A DNA stretch of 47,686 nucleotides from a virus. A program made the position numbers and the translations under genes. Positions 40,047-47,686 of this stretch are shown here, in pieces. Position 1 is the first letter of the stretch; each line of letters starts with the position of its first letter. Below the pieces are notes generated by a model, which was not told the DNA's origin, searched no databases, and saw nothing but the letters and a program-made list of their open reading frames with translations. The stretch is taken from IMG/VR virus record IMGVR_UViG_3300046167_000194, positions 1-47,686 of that record; one strand, given 5' to 3'.

Positions 40047-40340
40047 ATGAAATTATCAGAATGGGTGAGCAAGTTTGACTTACCATTTATGTTTGACTTT
40101 GAATCCAAAGTACTAGACAAGACCATCAAGTGGTCATACACAGACGAGTGCCAAGAGAAACAGTTCTGGGAAACTTGGCTACCTAAGAAGTCTGATATTA
40201 AAATCAGAAGTAAACTACCTAAAGGAAAACTACAAGCAGTGAAGAACGAATTGTGGGAAGACTTATCGGAAGACTTACAGATATTAAAAGATAGATTGAA
40301 TGAAAGAAGAAGACAGAAAAGACTAGACAAGTCTTCTTAA
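40047..40340 (+). CDS. 97-residue hypothetical protein at start of replication operon
   Basis: MKLSEWVSKFDLPFMFDFES at the start and a basic helical end (DRLNERRRQKRLDK). Strong GGAGGG ribosome site. Located before the SSB gene; perhaps replication-associated. Not recognised. Confidence 0.7.
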   Translation: MKLSEWVSKFDLPFMFDFESKVLDKTIKWSYTDECQEKQFWETWLPKKSDIKIRSKLPKGKLQAVKNELWEDLSEDLQILKDRLNERRRQKRLDKSS

Positions 40341-40395
40341 ATATGATAGACTCATGACACTTAATACTAAAAACTAAACCAACGGAGGTAAATAT

Positions 40396-40809
40396 ATGTA
40401 TGAGTATGTAGAAGGAAAAGCTATGTGGGCTAACGTCAGCACACCGAACACTAAGTTCGAGCCACATAAGTATGGAATTGTTGTGTTGACTGATGAAGAT
40501 ACTGCTACTAGATTAGAAAATGCAGGTTTGTCAAGGGTAAGAACCAGAGATGGTCAAGCCAAGTATGATGAACCCGCTTTCTCATTTAGTAGGAAAGTAG
40601 AAAGGCATGACGGGACTACCAATCCGGCACCTAAATTAGTTGACAGTGATGGCAACGCTTTAGATGTTAGCTTGGGTAACGGTTCAGAAGTGACTGTGAA
40701 GATTAAACCTTACACAGGAAAGTACGGTACGTTTGCAGAGTTAATAGCTGTGAAGGTTACTAATTTAATTGAATACACTGAACCAAGTTCAGATAACGAG
40801 GAGTTTTAA
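40396..40809 (+). CDS. ssb: Single-stranded DNA-binding protein
   Basis: 137 residues, beta-rich OB-fold-like pattern (GKAMWANVSTPNTKFEPHKYG, IVVLTDEDT..., VTVKIKPYTGKYGTFAELIAVKV) and an acidic C-terminal tail ending NEEF, the phage SSB hallmark that recruits polymerase and helicase. Good CGGAGGTAAATAT ribosome site, just before the primase-helicase genes. Known role: coats ssDNA at the fork. Confidence 0.85.
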   Translation: MYEYVEGKAMWANVSTPNTKFEPHKYGIVVLTDEDTATRLENAGLSRVRTRDGQAKYDEPAFSFSRKVERHDGTTNPAPKLVDSDGNALDVSLGNGSEVTVKIKPYTGKYGTFAELIAVKVTNLIEYTEPSSDNEEF

Positions 40810-40810
40810 T

Positions 40811-41053
40811 ATGATTATTACTATTAAGAATGACGAAGGTGAATCAGTCTATGATGTTTCAAAGATTGAGAACGAAGAGAGTAAGGCTAACGCTAACGTT
40901 ACTATCAGTAAGATAGGTACGTTGAATGTGTTAGTTGAAGCTTTAAACTTTGCTTCACAAGGACATCAAAGTAATCTCGAAGCTGTATTAAAGGACAGCC
41001 CAGAGGCAGTAGTAGAACAAGAAGAAGTTGTAGACTCAGAAGACGAGTCTTAA
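40811..41053 (+). CDS. 80-residue protein with acidic tail
   Basis: Starts at the ATG at 40811, one base after the SSB stop, with GAGGAGTTTTAAT upstream. MIITIKNDEGESVYDVSKIE at the start, helical middle, and a very acidic C-terminus (EQEEVVDSEDES). Between SSB and primase, so probably replication-associated. Not recognised. Confidence 0.7.
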   Translation: MIITIKNDEGESVYDVSKIENEESKANANVTISKIGTLNVLVEALNFASQGHQSNLEAVLKDSPEAVVEQEEVVDSEDES

Positions 41054-41071
41054 TTCATAGTGAGGGCTAAC

Positions 41072-41833
41072 ATGGATAAAACTTGGGATAAGTTACATCA
41101 ACCTTGTCCGCTTTGCAAGAGCAGTGATGCTGTAGGAATCAACGAAGATGACTCAGCAAAATGCTTTAGCTGTGGAGAGTTTATGCCTAGCTATACTAAA
41201 GCATGTGGAGGAAAGGATATGCAATCAACAACAACAATAACGCAGACTAAACAGCCTGATGTGGTAGGTGAAGGAAAGTTTTCAGCCCTTACGGACAGAA
41301 AGATTTCTATGGCTACTGCTCAGAAGTACGGAGTGAAATGTGTACATGACTTACAAGGTAATGTAGTTAAACATTTCTATCCTTACTTTAACGGGCATGA
41401 ACTATCAGCTACCAAAGTTCGTAACGTAAAGGACAAAGACTTCTTTGTATCTGGAAGTTACAACGACACAGGTTTGTTTGGTCAGCAACTTTTCAAAAGC
41501 GGTAAGTACGTTACCGTTACTGAAGGCGAGTGTGATGCTATGGCTACTTATGAACTCTTGGGTTCTAAGTGGGCTGTAGTATCTATCAAGCGTGGTGCTA
41601 ACGGTGCAGTAAGAGATATCAAGGAAAGCTTAGAGTTCTTTGATGACTTTGAAAACGTTATCATTGCATTTGATAAAGACAAAGCCGGACAAGAAGCTAG
41701 TATAAAAGTTGCTAGACTTTTCAAACCCGGAAAAGCTCGTATCGTTACACTTCCTAACGGTTGGAAAGACCCTAACGATATGCTAAGAAACAACAAGCAC
41801 AAAGAGTTTGTTGAATCCTTGGTGGGCTTCTAA
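41072..41833 (+). CDS. Primase part of a T7 gp4-like primase-helicase
   Basis: Start ATG at 41072 with GAGGG upstream. Residues about 10-35 are a zinc ribbon (CPLC...CFSC), a TOPRIM domain follows (VTEGECDAM, then IIAFDKDKAGQEAS with the metal-binding Asp pair). The frame stops after FVESLVGF, but the expected linker to the helicase continues in the next frame (WWASKVYTPSGVINVSEQRE) if one T at 41819-41820 is removed. With a second one-base correction at 41886-41887 it fuses to the helicase, giving about 556 residues, close to T7 gp4 (566). Makes RNA primers on the lagging strand. Confidence 0.9.
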   Translation: MDKTWDKLHQPCPLCKSSDAVGINEDDSAKCFSCGEFMPSYTKACGGKDMQSTTTITQTKQPDVVGEGKFSALTDRKISMATAQKYGVKCVHDLQGNVVKHFYPYFNGHELSATKVRNVKDKDFFVSGSYNDTGLFGQQLFKSGKYVTVTEGECDAMATYELLGSKWAVVSIKRGANGAVRDIKESLEFFDDFENVIIAFDKDKAGQEASIKVARLFKPGKARIVTLPNGWKDPNDMLRNNKHKEFVESLVGF

Positions 41834-41859
41834 AGTTTATACTCCATCTGGGGTTATAA

Positions 41860-42744
41860 ATGTATCGGAGCAACGTGAGAAGTTTCCATAATCGTGAGAA
41901 GAAACAAAGTGTACCTTATCCTTACGAAGGACTGAACAAGAAATTGTATGGTCTTAGACAAGGAGAACTGGTCACACTTACAGGTGGTACAGGGCTTGGT
42001 AAGTCCAGTGTCACAAGAGAACTTGAACATCATCTCATTAAAAGCACTAACGACAACGTAGGTATCATAGCCTTAGAAGAAGATTGGAGACGTACCATTG
42101 ACGGTATCTTATCCATTGAAGCTAACGCTAGACTTTACGTTGACCAAGAACGTGAGAAGTTTTCTAAAGAAGAATTGGATAAAATGTTTGACATGCTTTA
42201 TGACGGTGAGAATCGTAATAGAGTATGGGTACACTCCCACTTTGGTACCAATGACATTGACGATATCTTTACTAAGCTTCGCTTCATGATTATTGGATGT
42301 GACTGTAAGTGGGTGGTCGTTGACCATCTACACATGTTAGTCAGTGCAGTGCATGAAGGAGATGAAAGGAGAGCAATTGATACTATCATGACTAGGCTGA
42401 GAAGTTTAGTAGAAGAAACAGGTGCCGGAATCGTTTTGGTTTCCCACTTGAGACGTGTTGATGGTAACAAGGGACATGAGAACGGGATAGAAGTATCTCT
42501 ATCTCATCTTAGAGGTTCTAATAGTATTGGACAACTTAGTGATTGTGTGATAGCATTAGAACGTAACCAACAGTCAGATGACCCTGATGAAGCTAGGACA
42601 ACTAGGTTAAGAGTTCTTAAATCTAGATATACCGGTGATGTAGGGATGGCATGTAGAGTAATCTATGATGCTGAAACTGGCAGACTATCTGAACTAACAG
42701 ATGAGGACATAACCTTTGATGCAAGTTTGGATGAGGCATTTTAA
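41860..42744 (+). CDS. Replicative helicase part (DnaB/T7 gp4-like)
   Basis: RecA-type helicase core: Walker A GGTGLGKS, Walker B WVVVDHL, switch VLVSHLRRV and the LKSRYTGDVG near-C-terminal motif, all as in T7 gp4 helicase, and an acidic C-terminus (DASLDEAF) like the one that binds polymerase in T7. The first 9 codons (MYRSNVRSF) are probably not native: the correct upstream sequence is in another frame (see primase entry), so the apparent ATG start is a by-product of a one-base insertion at 41886-41887. Its TAA overlaps the polymerase ATG. Confidence 0.92.
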   Translation: MYRSNVRSFHNREKKQSVPYPYEGLNKKLYGLRQGELVTLTGGTGLGKSSVTRELEHHLIKSTNDNVGIIALEEDWRRTIDGILSIEANARLYVDQEREKFSKEELDKMFDMLYDGENRNRVWVHSHFGTNDIDDIFTKLRFMIIGCDCKWVVVDHLHMLVSAVHEGDERRAIDTIMTRLRSLVEETGAGIVLVSHLRRVDGNKGHENGIEVSLSHLRGSNSIGQLSDCVIALERNQQSDDPDEARTTRLRVLKSRYTGDVGMACRVIYDAETGRLSELTDEDITFDASLDEAF

Positions 42745-44474
42745 TGGACTTAGTATTTGACATAGAAACAGATGACTTAAAAGCAACTCTGGTACACTGT
42801 ATCGTTGCTCAAGACATGGACACTGGGGAGATATTTAAATTCCCACCAGATAAATTGTCTGAAGGTTATGAACTGTTGACTAAGGCAGATACTTTAATAG
42901 GACATAACATCATTGGATTTGACATACCTATGGTAGAGAAGTTCGGTGGTGTTGACTTGTCGCACATACCAGTCATTGATACTCTTGTATTATCAAGACT
43001 GTTCAACCCTAACAGAGAAGGCGGACACAGCCTTGAGAAGTGGGGATATAAATTAGGATATCATAAGATAGATTTCTCAGACTATCTTAACTACTCTAAA
43101 GAGATGATGGACTATTGTGTTAGAGATGTACAACTCAACGCTGTAGTATTAAAGAAACTTAGAGAAGAGAGTAAAGGATTCTCCAAACAATGTATAGCTA
43201 TTGAACAAGGTGTAGCTAGGATAATGAAACAACAAGAAGTAAATGGTTTCAAGTTTGATTTACAATCAGCATTGTTATTACTTGCTGAACTTAGAGAAAA
43301 GAAACAAGTTATTGAAGATGAGGTTCATAATACATTTAAACCTAAATGGGTAGATGATAAATTAGTTACCCCTTACATTAAGAAAGACGGAGACTTATCT
43401 AAGCGTGGACTTACAGATGATGAGTACAAGAGATGTATAGATACTAATAACTTTAAACCTTTTATGAGACAAACACTACAAGTCTTTAATCTTGGTAGTC
43501 GTAAACAGATAGGAGAATATCTTATTGACTTTGGTTGGAAGCCTGAAAGGTTTACACCTACAGGTCAACCTATAGTAGATGAGAAAACTCTATCAGCAAT
43601 CACACATATACACGAAGCTAAACTTATAGCAGACTTCTTACTACTTCAAAAGCGTATAGCTCAAGTTGATTCTTGGGTTGAAGGAGTACAAGAAGATGGT
43701 AGAGTACATGGCTTTGTTATACCTAACGGTGCTATCACAGGAAGAATGACACATAGGAATCCTAACATGGCACAAGTACCGGCAATCTATAGCCCATATG
43801 GAAAAGAATGTAGAGCATGTTGGACTGTAGAAGAAGGTAATGTTTTAATCGGAGTTGATGCTTCTGGTCTTGAGATTAGAATGTTAGCTCACTACATGAA
43901 TGACGAGGAGTACACAAATGAAATTCTCAACGGAGACATACACACCGCTAATCAAAAACTTGCACAGCTTGAATCAAGAGATAAGGCAAAGACATTCATC
44001 TATGCACTCATGTACGGAGCCGGAGATGAAAAACTTGGAAGCGTGGTTGGAGGAAGTACATCAGACGGTAAAAGAGCTAGACAATATTTCTTTGATAATA
44101 AACCTACATTTAAATCTCTTAGAGACAGAGTACAAAGAGCATCAGCAAAAAATTATCTCAAGGGGTTAGATGGTAGAAAGCTATATGTTCGTAACCAACA
44201 TTCAGCATTGAACACTTTACTACAAGGTGCGGGTGCTATCGTAATGAAACAGGGACTGGTTCTATTAGATGATGTACTAAGACTGAACGCTATGGAATAT
44301 AAGTTCGTAGCTAACATACATGATGAGTGGCAGATAGAAGTTCCTAAGTGTCACGCTGATAAGGTAGGACAGTTAGCTGTAGAGAGTATAGTAAAAGCCG
44401 GAACACATTTTAATCTTCGTTGTCCGTTGGATGGCGAATACAAGATAGGAGATAACTGGAGTGAAACCCACTAA
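42744..44474 (+). CDS. polA: Family A DNA polymerase with 3'-5' exonuclease (T7 gp5-like)
   Basis: 576 residues. Exonuclease motifs: FDIETDD (about 5-11), GHNIIGFDIPM and YCVRDV. Polymerase motif A VGVDASGLEIR-type (here IGVDASGLE), motif B RDKAKTFIYALMYGAG, motif C NIHDEWQIE. Tyr occupies the position equivalent to E. coli Phe762, as in T7 (Tyr526). The protein is compact (T7 gp5 is 704), lacking part of the thumb/palm insert; a long thioredoxin-binding loop is not obvious. Replicates the phage genome. Coupled to the helicase by TAATG. No frameshift here. Confidence 0.96.
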   Translation: MDLVFDIETDDLKATLVHCIVAQDMDTGEIFKFPPDKLSEGYELLTKADTLIGHNIIGFDIPMVEKFGGVDLSHIPVIDTLVLSRLFNPNREGGHSLEKWGYKLGYHKIDFSDYLNYSKEMMDYCVRDVQLNAVVLKKLREESKGFSKQCIAIEQGVARIMKQQEVNGFKFDLQSALLLLAELREKKQVIEDEVHNTFKPKWVDDKLVTPYIKKDGDLSKRGLTDDEYKRCIDTNNFKPFMRQTLQVFNLGSRKQIGEYLIDFGWKPERFTPTGQPIVDEKTLSAITHIHEAKLIADFLLLQKRIAQVDSWVEGVQEDGRVHGFVIPNGAITGRMTHRNPNMAQVPAIYSPYGKECRACWTVEEGNVLIGVDASGLEIRMLAHYMNDEEYTNEILNGDIHTANQKLAQLESRDKAKTFIYALMYGAGDEKLGSVVGGSTSDGKRARQYFFDNKPTFKSLRDRVQRASAKNYLKGLDGRKLYVRNQHSALNTLLQGAGAIVMKQGLVLLDDVLRLNAMEYKFVANIHDEWQIEVPKCHADKVGQLAVESIVKAGTHFNLRCPLDGEYKIGDNWSETH

Positions 44475-44880
44475 AGAAGACAGAAAGAAATTTGATATTG
44501 ACTTAGAGTACGGAGAGATAAGAGAAGATAAAATAAAGGACATGCTTACTGGTAAGAAGATAGAAGTTAAATCAGAGAAAGGTATGTGGATGAAGACAGG
44601 TAACATATGTATAGAGTATGAGTCTTGGAATAAACCATCAGGAATTAGAGCAACAGAATCAGACTATTGGTTTCATAACTTATGTGTAGGAGACAACGAG
44701 TTCTGCACTCTTGTATTTAAAACAGATGTACTTAGAACTATTGTTGATGACCTTGATAGTTTTAAAACTGTATGTGGTGGAGACCATAACGCTAGTAGAA
44801 TGTTCTTAGTTAATCTACAAAAACTATTCTCTTCAGATGTCATCAAAGCATTTAAGGAGACTGAAGATGAAAAAAAATAA
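44461..44880 (+). CDS. Small PD-(D/E)XK nuclease-like protein
   Basis: 139 residues from a GTG start (44461) with AGGAG upstream, overlapping the polymerase end by 14 bases. DLEYGEIREDKI, IEVKSEKGMWMKTGNICIEYE and KPSGIRATESDYWFH form a pattern in which E-x-K and preceding acidic residues could be a nuclease core. Probably a DNA processing/junction enzyme; activity not proven. Confidence 0.72.
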   Translation: MKPTKEDRKKFDIDLEYGEIREDKIKDMLTGKKIEVKSEKGMWMKTGNICIEYESWNKPSGIRATESDYWFHNLCVGDNEFCTLVFKTDVLRTIVDDLDSFKTVCGGDHNASRMFLVNLQKLFSSDVIKAFKETEDEKK

Positions 44881-45742
44881 GAAAACACTTGACACATTAG
44901 TAGAAGATATATATAATGAATTATCGGCACTAGGAAAAGGCGAACATCTAAACATAGATGAAGAGTCAATAGAACAGTTTGGAGAGTCAATGAAAGAGAT
45001 TCTCTATGAGTGGTCACACCCTAGCCCTCGTGGTAAACCTAGCTTAAGAATGTCTAACATAGGTAAACAACCTAGACAATTATGGTACGAGATGAACTCT
45101 AAATCTGATAACACAGAGGTTATTTCTCCACCTACTTTTATTAAGTTTTTATACGGACACTTACTTGAAGAGATAGTTTTATTTCTTGTTAAGTTATCTG
45201 GACATGAGGTTACTAGCGAACAGAAAGAGATAACAGTTTCTGGAATCAAAGGACACATGGACTGTGTTATTGATGGAGAAGTTGTTGATGTTAAGACTGC
45301 TTCTAACTATGCCTTTAAGAAGTTTAAAGATGGGACTCTAGCAGAGGATGACCCTTTCGGGTACATGGCTCAACTTGCCGGATACGAATCAGCAGAAGGA
45401 ACTACTCATGGTGGATTCCTTGCACTGAACAAAGAGTCTGGTGAGTTGGCTATGTTTAAACCTGATAACTTTGATAAGCCTAATATTAAAAAGAAAATAA
45501 CTAATATTAAAAAGGCTGTTAAGTTAGCTACACCACCTGAGAAATGTTATGATGATGAACCAGATGGTAAGTCTGGTAACATGAAACTTGCAAGAGGTTG
45601 TACTTGGTGTAGGTTTAAACATGATTGTCATAAAGATGCTAACGATGGTAAAGGATTAAGGGTGTTTAAATATTCAACAGGATATAGATACCTAACTCAA
45701 GTACCTAAAGTTCCTAATGTTATAGAGGTAACACAGATATGA
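44867..45742 (+). CDS. RecB/Cas4-type exonuclease
   Basis: ATG at 44867 with AAGGAGACTGAAG upstream (an in-frame ATG at 44837 is inside the previous gene). 291 residues. The nuclease core shows GHMDCVIDGEVVDVKTAS (D..D-x-K type, about residues 125-142) and a C-terminal Cys group (CYDDE, CTWCRF, HDC) that may bind an iron-sulphur cluster as in Cas4/AddB-like enzymes. In T7-like phages the exonuclease degrades host DNA and processes recombination ends. Confidence 0.85.
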   Translation: MKKNKKTLDTLVEDIYNELSALGKGEHLNIDEESIEQFGESMKEILYEWSHPSPRGKPSLRMSNIGKQPRQLWYEMNSKSDNTEVISPPTFIKFLYGHLLEEIVLFLVKLSGHEVTSEQKEITVSGIKGHMDCVIDGEVVDVKTASNYAFKKFKDGTLAEDDPFGYMAQLAGYESAEGTTHGGFLALNKESGELAMFKPDNFDKPNIKKKITNIKKAVKLATPPEKCYDDEPDGKSGNMKLARGCTWCRFKHDCHKDANDGKGLRVFKYSTGYRYLTQVPKVPNVIEVTQI

Positions 45743-45987
45743 ACGGTAGAAAAGCTAAGAGATTAAGACGTAGAGGAGAAGAGTTACTTATCAATTGGAT
45801 AAGAACAATGGTTCCAGATGGAGAAGATACTAAGAAGATTGGTAAGAAAAACTTACATGAGTTTCTTCCAGAGCAAACACATATCTTTGCAAACAATAAG
45901 TTTATGTTAAGTGCTTATAGTCTGAGATGGTTTTATAAGAAAGTAAAACAGAATCCTAACTTTCATTTAGAAGAGTTAGATGCCTAG
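45739..45987 (+). CDS. 82-residue basic hypothetical protein
   Basis: Begins MNGRKAKRLRRRGEELLINW; strongly basic N-terminus, helical. Overlaps the exonuclease end by 4 bases and the resolvase start by 8. Positioned among DNA-processing genes, so nucleic-acid related; family not recognised. Confidence 0.7.
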   Translation: MNGRKAKRLRRRGEELLINWIRTMVPDGEDTKKIGKKNLHEFLPEQTHIFANNKFMLSAYSLRWFYKKVKQNPNFHLEELDA

Positions 45988-46420
45988 AAGAGTACCAAGA
46001 AAGCCTAGGCCTAAGAAAGTAAATGTTCCCAAAGGCTACGATAGTTTATGGGAAGCAACACTACATGAGACTTTACTACAGGAATGGAAACATCATTGGG
46101 ATAACATTCATTATGTTGTTAAGCATAAGTACGAGCCTGACTTTGTAAAGGTTATAGATGGTAAAACAATTTTACTAGAAGCTAAAGGTAGGTTCTGGGA
46201 CTATGCAGAGTATAGTAAGTACATACATATACGAGAAGCTTTACCTAAAGGTTATGAGTTAGTGTTCTTGTTTCAGAAACCTTTCTCTCCAATGCCGGGT
46301 GCTAAAGTAAGAAAAGATAAAACAAAAAGAACTCATGCTGAATGGGCTGAGACAAACAACTTCACATGGTATAGTGAAGATACATTACCGGAGGAATGGA
46401 AAAGTGGAATACAAGTTTAG
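45980..46420 (+). CDS. T7 endonuclease I-like Holliday-junction resolvase
   Basis: 146 residues, basic N-terminus. The nuclease core YEPDF (Asp), ILLEAKGRFWDYAEYSKY (Glu-x-Lys) and IREALPKGYELVFLFQ corresponds to T7 gp3. Its C-terminal ...LPEEWKSG also matches. Known role: resolves branched DNA before packaging. Overlaps the next gene by 17 bases. Confidence 0.88.
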   Translation: MPRRVPRKPRPKKVNVPKGYDSLWEATLHETLLQEWKHHWDNIHYVVKHKYEPDFVKVIDGKTILLEAKGRFWDYAEYSKYIHIREALPKGYELVFLFQKPFSPMPGAKVRKDKTKRTHAEWAETNNFTWYSEDTLPEEWKSGIQV

Positions 46421-46670
46421 AGAAGATAAAATATTAAATGAGATAAAAGCTTACATAGGTAATACATATAGCCAACACTATGCTAACGGTAAGTATCAAG
46501 CTACTGATATAATATTAGATACAGGACATGGAGAAGGATTCTGTGTTGGAAACATTATGAAGTATGCTATGAGGTATGGAAAGAAGAACGGAAATAATCC
46601 AGATGACTTACGAAAGATTATACACTATGCTATAATAGCTTTACATTTACAGGAACAAGATAATGATTGA
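46404..46670 (+). CDS. DUF3310-like small protein
   Basis: 88 residues from a GTG at 46404 with GGAGG about 9 bases upstream; longer in-frame starts lie inside the resolvase frame. GFCVGNIMKYAMRYGKKNG-NNPDDLRKIIHYA is the conserved core of a phage protein family of unknown or nucleotide-related function. Its stop overlaps the nrdA ATG region by 8 bases. Confidence 0.82.
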   Translation: MEYKFREDKILNEIKAYIGNTYSQHYANGKYQATDIILDTGHGEGFCVGNIMKYAMRYGKKNGNNPDDLRKIIHYAIIALHLQEQDND

Positions 46671-47686
46671 TGACAAGATAGGAAAGAAGCCTTACCTAGG
46701 TATAACAATAGATTACGATAGAGAAAAAACATTTGATAAATTTAGTTTAGATACACTCAAGGATAGATATTTTTGGGAAGGAGAAACACATGCCCAAGAA
46801 GCATTCGCAAGAGCCTCAGTCTTCGGAGCAACTTTCAAAGGCGAGACAGATTTTGAATTGGCTCAGAGACTTTATAACTACAGTTCCCAAAGGTGGTTCA
46901 TGTTTAGCACTCCTATACTTAGCAACGGGGGAACAACTCGTGGGCTTCCTATCAGTTGCTTTCTTAATTATGTTCCTGATAGTAGGGGTGGTTTATCTGC
47001 TCACTATGACGAGAATATTTGGTTGGCAAGTTCGGGTGGAGGCATTGGTGGATATTGGGGAGATATTAGAAGTAACGGTATATCTACTACTCACGGTAGT
47101 CGTTCTACTGGTTCAATTCCTTTCATGCATGTAGTTGATTCTCAGATGTTAGCCTTCAATCAAGGCACTACAAGACGTGGTTCTTATGCGGCTTACATGG
47201 ATATAAGTCACCCAGAGATTGAAGAGTTTATTAACATGAGAAAAGAATCTGGTGGAGACATCAACAGAAAGAATCTTAATCTTCATAACGGTATTAACAT
47301 TACTAACTCTTTCCTTGATGCAGTACAGAAAGATGAAGACTGGAGATTGATAGACCCTAAGACTAACGAAGCTGTTAAAACTATTAACGCTAGAGACTTA
47401 TGGTGGCAGATAATAAATGCTAGAGCAGAGACAGGCGAACCTTACATGGTAAACATTGATACTTGTAACGAGGCTCTACCTAAAGAACAAAAAGAATTAG
47501 GATTAAAGATTAGACAAAGTAACTTATGTTCAGAGATTACTTTACCTACCAACGAAGAACGAACAGCAGTATGTTGTTTATCATCCGTAAACTTAGAACA
47601 CTTTGATGACTGGTCAAAGGATGATGACTTCATACAAGATTTAATAACCATGCTTGATAATGTTTTACAGCACTACATTGACAACG
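46663..47686 (+). CDS. nrdA: Ribonucleotide reductase class I alpha subunit, N-terminal part (3' end outside window)
   Basis: Open from ATG 46663 to the window edge (341 codons). The catalytic motifs are visible: LPISCF (first active-site Cys), NLCSEITLP (Asn-x-Cys-x-Glu, thiyl radical Cys and partner Glu) and CCLSSVNL (second redox Cys). The protein lacks the N-terminal ATP cone present in E. coli NrdA, starting directly at the ten-stranded barrel region, so dATP feedback inhibition would be missing. The C-terminal radical-relay tyrosines are beyond the window. Acts with the NrdB encoded at the left edge. Confidence 0.95.
   Translation, partial: MIDDKIGKKPYLGITIDYDREKTFDKFSLDTLKDRYFWEGETHAQEAFARASVFGATFKGETDFELAQRLYNYSSQRWFMFSTPILSNGGTTRGLPISCFLNYVPDSRGGLSAHYDENIWLASSGGGIGGYWGDIRSNGISTTHGSRSTGSIPFMHVVDSQMLAFNQGTTRRGSYAAYMDISHPEIEEFINMRKESGGDINRKNLNLHNGINITNSFLDAVQKDEDWRLIDPKTNEAVKTINARDLWWQIINARAETGEPYMVNIDTCNEALPKEQKELGLKIRQSNLCSEITLPTNEERTAVCCLSSVNLEHFDDWSKDDDFIQDLITMLDNVLQHYIDN

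Noticed and set aside
46790-47134. A 114-codon frame with hydrophobic segments
   Set aside because: It is a shadow of nrdA, whose catalytic motifs are clear in the other frame.
1-47686. Integrase, repressor or T7-type RNA polymerase
   Set aside because: No frame shows tyrosine/serine recombinase motifs, a CI-like repressor or single-subunit polymerase motifs; they could only be in the missing segment.

Overview
The window looks like most of the genome of an uncultured, tailed (podovirus-like) marine bacteriophage. It is AT-rich and tightly packed, with many overlapping start and stop codons. It has a T7-type replisome (primase-helicase, family A DNA polymerase, ssDNA-binding protein, endonuclease I-like resolvase). 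It also has a large and a small terminase subunit, a portal, a scaffold, a HK97-fold-like capsid protein, adaptor/tail proteins, a giant internal virion protein and an S74-type tail fibre. No integrase, repressor, tRNA, CRISPR array or phage RNA polymerase was recognised. The host must be Gram-negative, because the phage carries an outer-membrane CsgG-type lipoprotein; a marine alphaproteobacterium would fit, but the sequence does not prove it.

Layout. A non-coding hub at about 34.35-35.14 kb holds two back-to-back consensus sigma70-type promoters, two exact DnaA boxes plus a near match, iteron-like repeats and a G-rich tract; it is the best candidate origin. Leftward (minus strand) from the hub run the late genes: small terminase, small basic proteins, large terminase, portal, a structured leader, scaffold, capsid, a UUCG-loop terminator, adaptor/tail proteins, tail fibre, repetitive helical virion proteins, the giant internal protein, small membrane proteins, and finally a five-gene cassette CsgF - CsgG - curlin-repeat protein - FecR-domain protein - CHASE2/nucleotide cyclase. 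Rightward (plus strand) run an early small protein, a gp88-type gene, about 18 very small genes, a structured intergenic region, the replication genes, nucleases and nrdA. nrdA leaves the right edge and nrdB enters at the left edge, so the molecule is probably circular or circularly permuted with a short missing piece. The two transcription directions meet tail to tail at about 0.94 kb.

Two things stand out. First, the curli-like secretion cassette joined to a FecR/CHASE2-cyclase pair at the distal end of the late transcript: a possible phage-encoded export channel, its amyloid-like cargo, an envelope sensor and a second-messenger enzyme. Second, a recurrent pattern in which conserved genes (primase-helicase, portal, gp88, and several small ones) are broken by apparent single-base insertions. 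These could be sequencing errors, decay, or in one case a site resembling known +1 frameshift signals.
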